Shown piece after piece: positions 51,678 to 60,477 of a stretch of DNA of 64,000 nucleotides. Numbering within the stretch: position 1 is the first letter of the stretch; each line of letters begins with the position of its first letter. A program made the translations under genes and the position numbers. The DNA is from SZUA-37 sp964472525 (GTDB lineage Bacteria; Pseudomonadota; Gammaproteobacteria; UBA6429; Thiohalophilaceae): positions 11,715-75,714 of the forward strand of contig CAYYLL010000013.1 of NCBI GenBank assembly GCA_964472525.1, given 5' to 3'. The notes under the pieces are model-generated. The model ran no database searches, had not been told where the DNA came from, and was given only the letters and a program-made list of their open reading frames with translations.

Positions 51678-52712
51678 ATGATAGATAACGATCGTTTAAT
51701 CGCTGGAACTCAACAAACAAAAGAAGATTCGCTTGACCATGCTATTCGGCCAAAAAATCTAAAAGATTATGTTGGTCAGGCTAAAGTATGCGAACAAATG
51801 GAAATATTTATTCATGCTGCACGAAAACGTCAGGAAGCATTGGATCATGTTTTAATTTTTGGCCCGCCCGGCTTAGGTAAAACCACGCTTTCAAATATTA
51901 TTGCCAATGAGCTAAAGGTAAATTTAAAACACACCTCGGGGCCGGTATTAGAACGTCCGGGTGACTTGGCCGCATTATTAACTAATCTGGAACCACACGA
52001 TGTTATTTTTATTGATGAAATACATCGGTTAAGCCCCATTGTGGAAGAAATACTGTATCCGGCAATGGAAGATTATCAACTGGATATTATGATTGGTGAA
52101 GGCCCGGCTGCGCGTTCCATTAAACTGGATTTGCCACCGTTTACTTTGGTGGGAGCGACCACGCGTGCGGGTTCGTTAACCTCACCACTTCGAGATCGTT
52201 TTGGTATTGTGCAACGATTAGAATTTTATCATCAGAATGATCTGGTTCAAATTGTAAAACGTTCTGCTAATATTTTAGGCGTAAAGCTAGATGATGCCGG
52301 TGCCATCGAAATTGCAAAACGTTCACGCGGTACACCCCGAATAACCAACCGATTATTACGTCGTGTTCGAGATTATGCAGAAGTAAAAGCCAACGGTGAA
52401 ATTTCAGGCGATGTTGCCGAACGCGCATTGAATATGTTGGATGTCGATGTTGAAGGTTTTGATATGATGGACAGAAAATTATTACTCTCCATTATGCAAA
52501 AATTTGACGGTGGTCCAGTCGGTGTCGAAAGTTTAGCCGCTGCCATTGGTGAAGAGCGGGGTACGATTGAAGATGTGCTTGAGCCCTTTTTAATTCAGCA
52601 AGGCTTTCTGATGCGCACACCACGCGGGCGAACCGCAACTCAGCAGGCTTACCGGCATTTTGGTTTAACACCACCGAATAAGCAGGCTGAACAGCAAGAT
52701 TTAGAAATATAA
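51678..52712 (+). CDS. ruvB: Holliday junction helicase RuvB
   Basis: The 344-residue AAA+ ATPase has Walker A GPPGLGKTTL (about 61-70), Walker B in VIFIDEIHRL, sensor 1 GATTRAGSLTSPLRDRFG, the Arg finger in RGTPRI, and a winged-helix end with RTPRGRTATQQAYRHFG. It drives branch migration with RuvA. Complete and ordinary. Confidence 0.98.
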   Translation: MIDNDRLIAGTQQTKEDSLDHAIRPKNLKDYVGQAKVCEQMEIFIHAARKRQEALDHVLIFGPPGLGKTTLSNIIANELKVNLKHTSGPVLERPGDLAALLTNLEPHDVIFIDEIHRLSPIVEEILYPAMEDYQLDIMIGEGPAARSIKLDLPPFTLVGATTRAGSLTSPLRDRFGIVQRLEFYHQNDLVQIVKRSANILGVKLDDAGAIEIAKRSRGTPRITNRLLRRVRDYAEVKANGEISGDVAERALNMLDVDVEGFDMMDRKLLLSIMQKFDGGPVGVESLAAAIGEERGTIEDVLEPFLIQQGFLMRTPRGRTATQQAYRHFGLTPPNKQAEQQDLEI

Positions 52713-52795
52713 GGAATAAACAATATTAAGCACAACAAACACGATGTTTCAATATTTAAGTATTATTGTTGTGGTAGGAAAAACTGGCGTACATT

Positions 52796-53197
52796 GTGAA
52801 AACATTTAATTGGCCCATTCGAATATATTATGAAGACACTGATTCAGGTGGTGTGGTCTATTATGCAAATTATTTAAAATTTATGGAACGTGCACGTACC
52901 GAATGGCTGCGCAGCTTTTTGATACAGCAAGACGATTTACGTGAACGATTCGGTATTATTTTTGCTGTGCGTCAGGTACAAATAGACTATTTATTGCCAG
53001 CGAAATTTAATGATGAACTGCTTGTCATAACAACGGTCAATAAAAAAGGTAAAGCGAGCATTACCTTTGAGCAAACGGTTATGCGTACTAGTCAAATATT
53101 GGTAAAAGCTAACATTAAAATAGCCTGTTTAGATGCAAATATATTTAAACCGGTACCCATGCCGATAGAAATTTTAAAGAAATTAACAGGGGAGTAA
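52796..53197 (+). CDS. ybgC: Acyl-CoA thioesterase YbgC
   Basis: The 133-residue hotdog-fold protein has YYEDTDSGGVVYYANYLKFM (about 10-29), where the first conserved Asp is catalytic, followed by ERARTEWLRS. The start is GTG. YbgC acts on acyl-CoA or acyl-ACP and is attached to the tol-pal operon in most proteobacteria, as here (3 bases before tolQ). Confidence 0.95.
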   Translation: MKTFNWPIRIYYEDTDSGGVVYYANYLKFMERARTEWLRSFLIQQDDLRERFGIIFAVRQVQIDYLLPAKFNDELLVITTVNKKGKASITFEQTVMRTSQILVKANIKIACLDANIFKPVPMPIEILKKLTGE

Positions 53198-53200
53198 GTT

Positions 53201-53872
53201 GTGTCAACAGATATTTCGATACTACGTTTAGTGATCGATGCCAGCTTTATTGTGCAAATGGTGATGTTGTTGTTATTAATAGCGTCCATGTTGTCATGGA
53301 TTGTTATTTTTATAAAGTGGGCGGTTATTAAACGAGCAAAAAAAGATGCCAAACGTTTTGAAGATCGTTTTTGGTCGGGTATTGAATTAAGTGAACTCTA
53401 TAAAAGTGTGTCCTCTAGGCGGGATCGTTTAACGGGTGCTGAATCTATTTTTGAAGCGGGTTTTCGTGAGTTTGCGCAACTTAGGAACCGTAAAAGTTTT
53501 GATACGATGGATATTGTGAGTGGTGCGCACCGAGCAATGCGGGTTGCAACGAATCGTGAACTTGAAAAACTGGAGAACCATTTATCCTTTTTAGCTACTG
53601 TCGGTTCGACCAGTCCTTATGTGGGGCTGTTTGGAACGGTGTGGGGAATTATGAATTCATTTTTAGCACTCGGCAATGTGCAGTCTGCCAGTATTGCATC
53701 GGTTGCACCCGGCATTGCCGAAGCCTTAATTGCAACCGCAATGGGCTTATTTGCTGCGATTCCTGCGGTGATTGCATATAACCGTTATATCAGTGATGTT
53801 GAACGATTAACTGGGCATTACGACACGTTTGTTGATGAATTTGCCACTATTTTGCAACGTCAAACACATTAA
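53201..53872 (+). CDS. tolQ: Tol-Pal system protein TolQ
   Basis: The 223-residue inner-membrane protein has helix 1 near 15-35 (FIVQMVMLLLLIASMLSWIV) and helices 2-3 near 130-195. The conserved GLFGTVWGIMNSFL and GIAEALIATAMGLFAAIPA motifs hold the residues facing the TolR ion channel. It is part of the proton-driven motor that keeps the outer membrane attached during division. The start is GTG. Confidence 0.96.
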   Translation: MSTDISILRLVIDASFIVQMVMLLLLIASMLSWIVIFIKWAVIKRAKKDAKRFEDRFWSGIELSELYKSVSSRRDRLTGAESIFEAGFREFAQLRNRKSFDTMDIVSGAHRAMRVATNRELEKLENHLSFLATVGSTSPYVGLFGTVWGIMNSFLALGNVQSASIASVAPGIAEALIATAMGLFAAIPAVIAYNRYISDVERLTGHYDTFVDEFATILQRQTH

Positions 53873-53937
53873 CAATCCATACGATTGATGACAAATATGC
53901 ATAATTATTAGGTTAAGAACAAGATGGGTGAAACAAG

Positions 53938-54402
53938 ATGCAAGCATTAATGCCAAGACGACCTAAAAAACTGCCGATGTCGGCAATTAATGTGGTGCCA
54001 TATATTGATGTCATGTTGGTGTTACTGATTATATTTATGATCACCGCACCGTTGCTCTCGGAAGGGGTAAAGGTTTCTTTGCCGCAAGCGGCGGCAAAAG
54101 CAATTACAAAACAGCAACATGAACCTGTTATCATTACGGTGAATCGCAAGGGTTTATACTATTTAAATATTGGCGATCACCCAAAAAAACCAGTGGATGC
54201 AACAACTCTGGTGTCTCGAGTTGCTGCGGTTAAACGACAGCGGAAAAATACCATGTCGGTATTGGTGCGCGGTGACCGTCGGGCAAAATACGGTGATGTT
54301 GTGAATGTGATGGCTCTTTTGCAACAAGCCGGTGTTGATGATGTGGGTTTAATCACTAAAACCCCCAAGCGAACCCGGCCTCGGAAAAATCGGCATAGAT
54401 AA
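53938..54402 (+). CDS. tolR: Tol-Pal system protein TolR
   Basis: The 154-residue protein has one helix with the essential Asp in NVVPYIDVMLVLLIIFMI (about 17-34), a periplasmic ExbD-like domain and a basic C-terminal tail (KRTRPRKNRHR). It forms the ion channel with TolQ. The tail is more basic than usual, and I see no other oddity. It starts 65 bases after tolQ. Confidence 0.95.
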   Translation: MQALMPRRPKKLPMSAINVVPYIDVMLVLLIIFMITAPLLSEGVKVSLPQAAAKAITKQQHEPVIITVNRKGLYYLNIGDHPKKPVDATTLVSRVAAVKRQRKNTMSVLVRGDRRAKYGDVVNVMALLQQAGVDDVGLITKTPKRTRPRKNRHR

Positions 54403-54416
54403 GCTGTGTTTAAATT

Positions 54417-55205
54417 ATGTGGAGTTTAATCAAGAGTCATCCTAAAGCCGTAGTATGGGCTGTTATTGTTCATGTTGTTTTTTTAGTGGCGATGGGGATC
54501 AGCTTTCATTTTATTGATGCACCTTCTGTTTTAAGTTCCAATGTTAAGGTGATAAAGGCGGTACTAAAAGATGACTCGATTACACGTAAAAAAGAATTAC
54601 GGAAGTTAAAAAAAGAACAGGAAAAACGCAAACGTCAGAAACAATTAAAAGTAAAGAAAGAAAAACAACGGCTGAAAGAATTAAAATACAAGGCGGAACT
54701 TAAAAAGAAAAAACTTGCCAAACTCCAAGCAAAGAAAAAACTGGAAAAAGAACAAGCGTTAAAAAAGAAGCAAATTGAAGAAGAAAATAAAAGGCAATTA
54801 GAAGCTGAAAACAAACGTATTGAGCAGGAAAAAGAACGACTGCAACGAGAAGAACAGCTAAAAAAAGAGTTGGACTTAGAGCAACAACGTTTGGCCGCAG
54901 AGCGTAAGGCAAGAAATGAAACCATTATTTCAAGACAGCTAGCTATTATTAAAAGCCGTATTGAACAACGCTGGATTAAACCCGCGAGTACTAAAATTGG
55001 GATGGTTTGTGTGGTAAGAGTCAGTTTAATACCCAGTGGCGAGGTTATTAATGTACAGTATATAGAAAGGAGTGGTAATGCTGCTTTTGATCAATCGGTT
55101 TATGTCGCGGTTAAACGATCGTCACCATTGCCTTTACCACCAGTAGAATATGGTTTATCTGATCGGTTTAGGCAGATAGAATTAAAATTTGGCACACCAA
55201 AATAA
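54417..55205 (+). CDS. tolA: Tol-Pal system protein TolA
   Basis: The 262-residue protein has an N-terminal membrane helix (VVWAVIVHVVFLVAMGISF), a long Lys/Glu-rich helix (about 55-165) and a compact C-terminal domain (about 170-262, with SRIEQRWIKPAS and IERSGNAAFDQSVYVAVKRS). It transmits the motor force to Pal and TolB. It is shorter than E. coli TolA (421) because domain II is short. Confidence 0.95.
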   Translation: MWSLIKSHPKAVVWAVIVHVVFLVAMGISFHFIDAPSVLSSNVKVIKAVLKDDSITRKKELRKLKKEQEKRKRQKQLKVKKEKQRLKELKYKAELKKKKLAKLQAKKKLEKEQALKKKQIEEENKRQLEAENKRIEQEKERLQREEQLKKELDLEQQRLAAERKARNETIISRQLAIIKSRIEQRWIKPASTKIGMVCVVRVSLIPSGEVINVQYIERSGNAAFDQSVYVAVKRSSPLPLPPVEYGLSDRFRQIELKFGTPK

Positions 55206-55227
55206 CTTTAAATGTAAAGAATATAAA

Positions 55228-56565
55228 ATGTATAAATTAAGTCGTTTCGTCCTTTCCTTGTTATTTATTTTCGCGACTATGCGAGTGAGTATTGCTGCGC
55301 TTACCATTGACATTACTCAGGGCATTGATGGTGCGTTACCGATTGCGGTTGTGCCTTTCGCATGGTTGGGTTCGGCCCCAACACAAGGGGCTTCCACTGC
55401 CGCACCCGAAAATATAGCTGCGATTGTCGCTTCTGACTTACGTCGTAGCGGACGTTTTGCTCCCATTCCAACGAATGACCTCGTTGGACGCCCTTCACAT
55501 GGTTCACAAGTTAATTACACCGCATGGCGGGCTTTAGGTGTTGATAACCTGATTGTCGGTCAGGTCAAACCTTTGGTTGATGGCACTTATGAAGTTCAAT
55601 TTCAGTTACTGGATATGTTTAAAGCTGAACAGTTAGTAGGTTATAAAATACGTAGCCGACGTTCCAATTTACGGCGTACAGCACATCAGATCAGTGATTT
55701 AATATACAAAGCGTTGATGGGAGTGCAGGGTGCATTTGATACCAATATCAGTTATGTCACCATAACCCAAAATCGTCGACATCAAAAAATATACCGTTTG
55801 GCTATTGCGGATTCAGATGGTTATAACGAAAAAATTATTCTGGAATCAAAGTCACCGTTAATGTCTCCAAGTTGGTCACCGAATGGTTTACAATTAGCGT
55901 ATGTTTCATTTAGCCGTGGGCGTTCTGAAGTTTACGTGCAAAGTATTTTAACGGGGCAGGCTAAACGGGTAGCGGCATTTCCGGGCATTAATGGTGCGCC
56001 TTCTTGGTCCCCAGACGGCAAAAAACTTGCGCTCACCTTATCGAAAGATGGTAATGCTGAAATTTATATTTATGATCTAAGCCGTGGTACTACGCAGCGT
56101 ATTACCCATAATAGTGCCATTGATACGGAAGCAGTTTGGCTACCGGACGCATCAGCCCTTATTTTTACCTCTGACCGTGGTAATGGGCCGCAATTATATC
56201 AAGTTGGGATTAATTCACAGGGTGCAACGGGGCGGCCAAAACGTGTGACTTTTGAAGGCGGTTACAATGCGCGCGCAAGTATCTCGCCTGATGGCAAATT
56301 TATTGCTATGGTACACAGAATTGAAGGCGATTACCGAATAGCCGTGCTAGAGCGAGCAACGGGTTACCTGAGAGTGTTAACCGATTCACGTTTAGATGAA
56401 TCACCCAGTTTTGCTCCAAATGGGAGTATGATAATTTACGCTACAGAGTATAAGAATAGAGGTATATTGGCCGCCGTATCCGTTGATGGTCGGGCAAGAC
56501 AGCGATTACAGTTAAGTCGAGGCGATGTGCGTGAACCCGCATGGTCGTATTTTAAGCAAAAATAA
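55228..56565 (+). CDS. tolB: Tol-Pal system beta-propeller protein TolB
   Basis: The 445-residue protein starts MYKLSRFVLSLLFIFAT; the longer frame start at 55189 lies inside tolA and I reject it. The cut is near SIAA. An alpha/beta N-terminal domain (about 30-170) is followed by a six-bladed WD40-like propeller (SPSWSPNGLQLAYVSF and similar TolB repeats). It binds Pal and the C-terminal end of TolA in the periplasm. It lies 22 bases after tolA. Confidence 0.96.
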   Translation: MYKLSRFVLSLLFIFATMRVSIAALTIDITQGIDGALPIAVVPFAWLGSAPTQGASTAAPENIAAIVASDLRRSGRFAPIPTNDLVGRPSHGSQVNYTAWRALGVDNLIVGQVKPLVDGTYEVQFQLLDMFKAEQLVGYKIRSRRSNLRRTAHQISDLIYKALMGVQGAFDTNISYVTITQNRRHQKIYRLAIADSDGYNEKIILESKSPLMSPSWSPNGLQLAYVSFSRGRSEVYVQSILTGQAKRVAAFPGINGAPSWSPDGKKLALTLSKDGNAEIYIYDLSRGTTQRITHNSAIDTEAVWLPDASALIFTSDRGNGPQLYQVGINSQGATGRPKRVTFEGGYNARASISPDGKFIAMVHRIEGDYRIAVLERATGYLRVLTDSRLDESPSFAPNGSMIIYATEYKNRGILAAVSVDGRARQRLQLSRGDVREPAWSYFKQK

Positions 56566-56601
56566 GTTTATAATTTAAAATATCTAAGTTAGGAGATTAA
56601 A

Positions 56602-57126
56602 ATGAAGAAGCAATTAGGGATTGTTTTATTAGCGGGTGTGTTAGGGCTATTGGTAGGTTGTTCGTCGACAACGAAAGAAGCGGATGTTGCTGGCAATACG
56701 AATACGGCAACAAACGCAGACTCGACACATGGTGCTAATATGGGCGAAGGTGGTATGGCAACCGAAATGCACAATAATCAGGCCGATGCACTATCAAAAC
56801 GGGTGATTTATTTTGATTTTGATAGCAGCGATGTGTCAGCCGAAGCACGTGACATTATTGCAGCCCATGCTCAGAACTTGTCAGAACATCCAGGTTTATC
56901 CGTTGTCTTAGAAGGGCATACCGATGAACGCGGCACCCGTGAATATAACCTTGCTTTAGGTGAACGTCGTGCAAAAGCGGTTAAAGAATTACTTGTTTTG
57001 CAAGGTGCTAATACAAAACAAATTCAGGTTATCAGCTTTGGTGAAGAACGTCCTGCTGCGGTCGGACACGATGAAAGTGCCTGGGCTTTAAATCGTCGAG
57101 TCGAGTTACTTTATTCCGGTTCTTAA
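56602..57126 (+). CDS. pal: Peptidoglycan-associated lipoprotein Pal
   Basis: The 174-residue lipoprotein has the lipobox LVGC with Cys20, a Thr/Asn-rich linker and an OmpA-like peptidoglycan-binding domain (about 65-172, with VIYFDFDSSDVSAEARD and GHTDERGTREYNLALGERRA). It anchors the outer membrane to the cell wall and binds TolB and TolA. AGGAG precedes the ATG. Confidence 0.97.
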   Translation: MKKQLGIVLLAGVLGLLVGCSSTTKEADVAGNTNTATNADSTHGANMGEGGMATEMHNNQADALSKRVIYFDFDSSDVSAEARDIIAAHAQNLSEHPGLSVVLEGHTDERGTREYNLALGERRAKAVKELLVLQGANTKQIQVISFGEERPAAVGHDESAWALNRRVELLYSGS

Positions 57127-57143
57127 ATATAGAGAGTTTTAAC

Positions 57144-58076
57144 GTGCAAAAAAGTATTATTAGTTTTTTAAGTTGTATTCTGATTCTGGTTTCGACCAAT
57201 AGTTTTGCGCGCGATAAACAACCTCGTCGCTTTAATTTTAGCAGTGGTACAGATGAAACGACACAAACCTCATCAGCCCCCATTCCTACTCGACAAAAAA
57301 TGGGAGTTGATGAGCGTTTACAACGTTTAGAACGCTTGATGAATAGTCAGGGGTTGGTGGATTTATTACTGAAGCTAGACAACTTACAAAAAGAAGTACA
57401 GCAATTGCGTGGTGATGTTGAATTGCAAACGCATACAGTGACTAATTTAAAAAAACGCCAACGTGATCTTTATGTTGATATTGATCGTCGTTTATTACAG
57501 ATTGAACGTAACACCCCTAATAATGGTAATAGAAGCAATAGCAACAGTCGCGCTTATTCCAATGGAGCGGATGTTGCCCAACCAGAAATAACAGCACCAA
57601 CTGTTAACTCAACAACACAGCCTTCTCCGGTTAGACAAGTGGCTCCGGCACCCGTGGTAAACCGTTCCGTATCTCGGTCTATTGATCCGGTTAAAGAACA
57701 AAATGCCTACCAAAAAGCATTCGACCTGTTACGAGAATTACGTTATGAGCAAGCGATTAAAGCTTACCGTCAGTTTATTCGTGATTATCCTAATGGACGT
57801 TATGCGCATATTGCACAATATTGGTTAAGCGAAGCAAGTTATGCTCAACGTCATTTTAAGCAAGCAATAAAAGACTATCAGGATCTTATTACTAATTATC
57901 CCAATAGCCCAAAATTAGCCGAAGCAATGCTTAAAATAAGTTATAGTTATAATGCGCTCGGCCAAAATAGAGCGGCTCAGGAAATGGCTGAAAAGTTACT
58001 TCGCGTTTACCCAAATACAACCGCAGCAGGGCAGGCGCAAAATCTGCTTAAAAAGATTAAATCTGCCAGACGTTAA
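57144..58076 (+). CDS. cpoB: Cell division coordinator CpoB (YbgF)
   Basis: The 310-residue periplasmic protein has a GTG start, a signal peptide (cut after FA near 23), an N-terminal coiled coil (about 55-125, VDERLQRLERLMNS onward), an Asn/Ser/Pro-rich linker and three TPR units (about 185-308, with QNAYQKAFDLLRELRYEQAI). CpoB tunes PBP1B and TolA during division. It follows pal by 17 bases. Confidence 0.95.
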   Translation: MQKSIISFLSCILILVSTNSFARDKQPRRFNFSSGTDETTQTSSAPIPTRQKMGVDERLQRLERLMNSQGLVDLLLKLDNLQKEVQQLRGDVELQTHTVTNLKKRQRDLYVDIDRRLLQIERNTPNNGNRSNSNSRAYSNGADVAQPEITAPTVNSTTQPSPVRQVAPAPVVNRSVSRSIDPVKEQNAYQKAFDLLRELRYEQAIKAYRQFIRDYPNGRYAHIAQYWLSEASYAQRHFKQAIKDYQDLITNYPNSPKLAEAMLKISYSYNALGQNRAAQEMAEKLLRVYPNTTAAGQAQNLLKKIKSARR

Positions 58077-58159
58077 ATTATTTTTAACCACAACGGAGAG
58101 TCTGTCTGGCTTTCCGTTGACGATATCTAATTGACTAACTTTTCCTTTAAAACTGAAAC

Positions 58160-58822
58160 ATGCCTGAACGCTCTCAAAAATTACGTATAACAGAAATATT
58201 TTATTCATTGCAGGGTGAATCTAAAACAGTAGGTTTACCGACCGTTTTTATTCGCTTAACAGGTTGCCCTCTACGTTGTCAGTATTGCGACACTGAGTAT
58301 GCCTTTCAGGGTGGAGACTGGTGGGCGTTGGATAAAATTATCAATGAAGTTAAACAATATAATACATCTTATATTACCGTTACCGGTGGCGAACCCTTAG
58401 CGCAAAAGGCATCACTCATATTACTAAAGCAATTGAGTGATCTCGATTATAAAGTATCATTAGAAACGAGTGGTGCGATTGATATTCAGGATGTTGATAG
58501 CCGTGTTATGAAGGTTATGGATTTAAAAACACCTTCATCTGGCGAGGAAAGTAAAAATAAGTATTCAAATCTGGCTTTTATAATGGAACATGATCAAATA
58601 AAATTTGTTATTTGCAATCGTAAAGATTATGACTGGGCAATCAACATTTTAAAAAAATACAAGTTAACCGAAAAATGCGAGGTATTGTTTTCGCCGGTTA
58701 ATCTTGAGGACAGTGGCAATATGGTAAAAGATCTAGCTGAATGGATTTTGGCCGATCAATTACAGGTGCGTTTCCAAATACAGTTACATAAAATGATTTG
58801 GGGTAATGTTCAAGGCGTTTAA
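58160..58822 (+). CDS. queE: 7-carboxy-7-deazaguanine synthase
   Basis: The 220-residue radical SAM protein has ITEIFYSLQGES, then the cluster motif CPLRCQYCDTEYAF (CxxxCxxC, about 34-41) and VTGGEPLAQ. It makes CDG from CPH4 in the preQ0/queuosine pathway; QueC, encoded 800 bases later, converts CDG to preQ0. The internal stretch (SGEESKNKYSNLAFIMEHD) differs from the E. coli type, and the length fits the compact gammaproteobacterial form. Confidence 0.95.
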   Translation: MPERSQKLRITEIFYSLQGESKTVGLPTVFIRLTGCPLRCQYCDTEYAFQGGDWWALDKIINEVKQYNTSYITVTGGEPLAQKASLILLKQLSDLDYKVSLETSGAIDIQDVDSRVMKVMDLKTPSSGEESKNKYSNLAFIMEHDQIKFVICNRKDYDWAINILKKYKLTEKCEVLFSPVNLEDSGNMVKDLAEWILADQLQVRFQIQLHKMIWGNVQGV

Positions 58823-58852
58823 GTTTTATATCTTAGTTTTATTCTTAATGTT

Positions 58853-59458
58853 CTATTCGAAAGCATCTTCTGCATCGTCAAGACTAGTGCCTTTTAGCCG
58901 GTTAATATCATAAGAAGGGCCGGCTGGTCTTTTGTGTGCCGGTACGACAGTCTCTTTTTTAATGGCTTTAACCTCTTTTGCCTGGTGTGTAGCCTTTGCC
59001 GTTTGAGTAGCTGCTGGTTTTATTTTTGCAGGTTTAACTTTTTTTGTTATTGGTTTTTTAATTCTAGCTTTTTTAAGGACTGTTCTTACAGGTTTGGATC
59101 TTTTAACAACAACCGGTTTTTTAACTTTTACTTTTATTTTTTTAAGCTTTAGCTTTTTCGCTAGTTTTTCTTTGGCTATTTTAGCTTTTAGTTGGCTAAT
59201 TCGGGTAGCCGCATTAGTATGGCCACTTTTTTCTGCTTTGCTATACCATTCAATCGCTTTGACATAATTTTGTTTAACGCCGCGACCTTCTTCATACATT
59301 TCACCTAGAATATACTGTGCTTTTATATTGCCGTATCCTGCCATTTTTGTCTGGAAGTCAAATACATTTTTCCAGTTATCATCCACAACTTCAGCGGAAG
59401 CTTGAGTCCCAAGCAGCAGCAGGGATAACAACAGACTTAATGTGATAATATGTTTCAT
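58853..59458 (-). CDS. Sel1-repeat exported protein with Lys-rich tail
   Basis: The 201-residue protein has a signal peptide (LSLLLSLLLLGTQASA), two Sel1/TPR-like units (about 35-100, with AQYILGEMYEEGRGVKQNY and AIEWYSKAEKSGHTNAA) and a long Lys/Ala/Pro-rich low-complexity tail (about 105-180). It lies antisense to its neighbours in the queE-queC interval. Function is unknown; Sel1 proteins are protein-binding scaffolds. The basic tail could bind the cell wall or another polyanion, but this is only inference. Confidence 0.85.
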   Translation of the reverse strand: MKHIITLSLLLSLLLLGTQASAEVVDDNWKNVFDFQTKMAGYGNIKAQYILGEMYEEGRGVKQNYVKAIEWYSKAEKSGHTNAATRISQLKAKIAKEKLAKKLKLKKIKVKVKKPVVVKRSKPVRTVLKKARIKKPITKKVKPAKIKPAATQTAKATHQAKEVKAIKKETVVPAHKRPAGPSYDINRLKGTSLDDAEDAFE

Positions 59459-59621
59459 AAGTAAACACTCTTAATTTACTTTACTTATCGGCAATGTGGT
59501 ATTGAACTTTAGATTCTCAATGAAAAAGGCAAAAAATTCAACTAAATAGCGCATTTTTCACGATATAATAATACGTTGATGTTGAATGGTAGTGGATTAA
59601 TGGCACGGGTATGGCTGAATA

Positions 59622-60308
59622 ATGAATAAAGCGGTTATTTTATTGTCCGGTGGTTTAGATTCAGTCACCACACTGGCTATTGCGCAATCTCAAGGTTATC
59701 AATGCCATGCGTTGAGTTTTGATTATGGTCAACGACATCGTTCTGAATTAGATGCAGTAAAACGTATTCTGGCGCAGTTTACGGAAGTGGCCCATAAAGT
59801 TATCCATCTCGATCTTGATCAAATTGGCGGTTCGGCATTAACGGATACCGATATTGCTGTGCCCACGCACCCCTCAACGGGTATCCCCGTTACTTATGTA
59901 CCGGCTCGAAATACAATATTTTTGTCACTTGCGTTGGGTTGGGCTGAAGTCTTATCGGCTGAGGCCATTTTTATTGGTGTTAATGCGGTGGATTATTCGG
60001 GCTACCCAGATTGCCGTCCTGAATATATTAATTGTTTTCAATCACTTGCAAATCTTGCCACCAAGCAGGCGGTAGAAGGAAAAACGATTAAACTGGAAAC
60101 GCCTCTTATCCATTTAAGTAAAGCTGAAATTATTCAAAAAGGCACCAAGTTGGGTATTGATTACAGCCTCACGGTTTCATGTTATGCCGCCGATTCGGAA
60201 GGCCGAGCCTGTGGTCAATGTGATAGTTGCCGTTTGCGAGCAGCCGGTTTTGTCGGCGCGGGTATCAGCGACCCCACTGTTTATCAATCTTCGGTCATCT
60301 ATCAGTAG
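59622..60308 (+). CDS. queC: 7-cyano-7-deazaguanine synthase
   Basis: The 228-residue ATP pyrophosphatase has the P-loop ILLSGGLDSVTTLAIA (about 6-21), the FDYGQRHRSEL segment and the C-terminal zinc site with four Cys in the CYAADSEGRACGQCDSC stretch (about 191-207). It converts CDG to preQ0 for queuosine in tRNA. Together with queE it gives the end of the pathway to preQ0. Complete and standard. Confidence 0.96.
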   Translation: MNKAVILLSGGLDSVTTLAIAQSQGYQCHALSFDYGQRHRSELDAVKRILAQFTEVAHKVIHLDLDQIGGSALTDTDIAVPTHPSTGIPVTYVPARNTIFLSLALGWAEVLSAEAIFIGVNAVDYSGYPDCRPEYINCFQSLANLATKQAVEGKTIKLETPLIHLSKAEIIQKGTKLGIDYSLTVSCYAADSEGRACGQCDSCRLRAAGFVGAGISDPTVYQSSVIYQ

Positions 60309-60372
60309 TTACTAATATACTGTTATTTGACTGCAAATCGCATTGTTGGTTATCGACTCACCGCTTCCGTGC

Positions 60373-60401
60373 GTTACATGTGTGGGGCATTTCTGTATAA
60401 T
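60373..60401 (+). promoter_or_regulatory. Candidate sigma-70 promoter for the YeeE/YedE gene
   Basis: GTTACA (60373-60378) and a perfect TATAAT (60396-60401) are spaced by 17 bases. The start would be near 60408, about 70 bases before the ATG. Confidence 0.45.
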
Positions 60402-60477
60402 CACCTAAATTTCAACACAAAGTCCGACCATTAAGCTGATTTTGTAAAAAAAATATAATACTTTTGAGGAACAGATT

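Noticed and set aside
54635..54925. Minus-strand reading frames opposite tolA
   Set aside because: The Lys/Glu-rich coding sequence of tolA gives long Phe/Ser-rich open frames on the other strand by composition alone.
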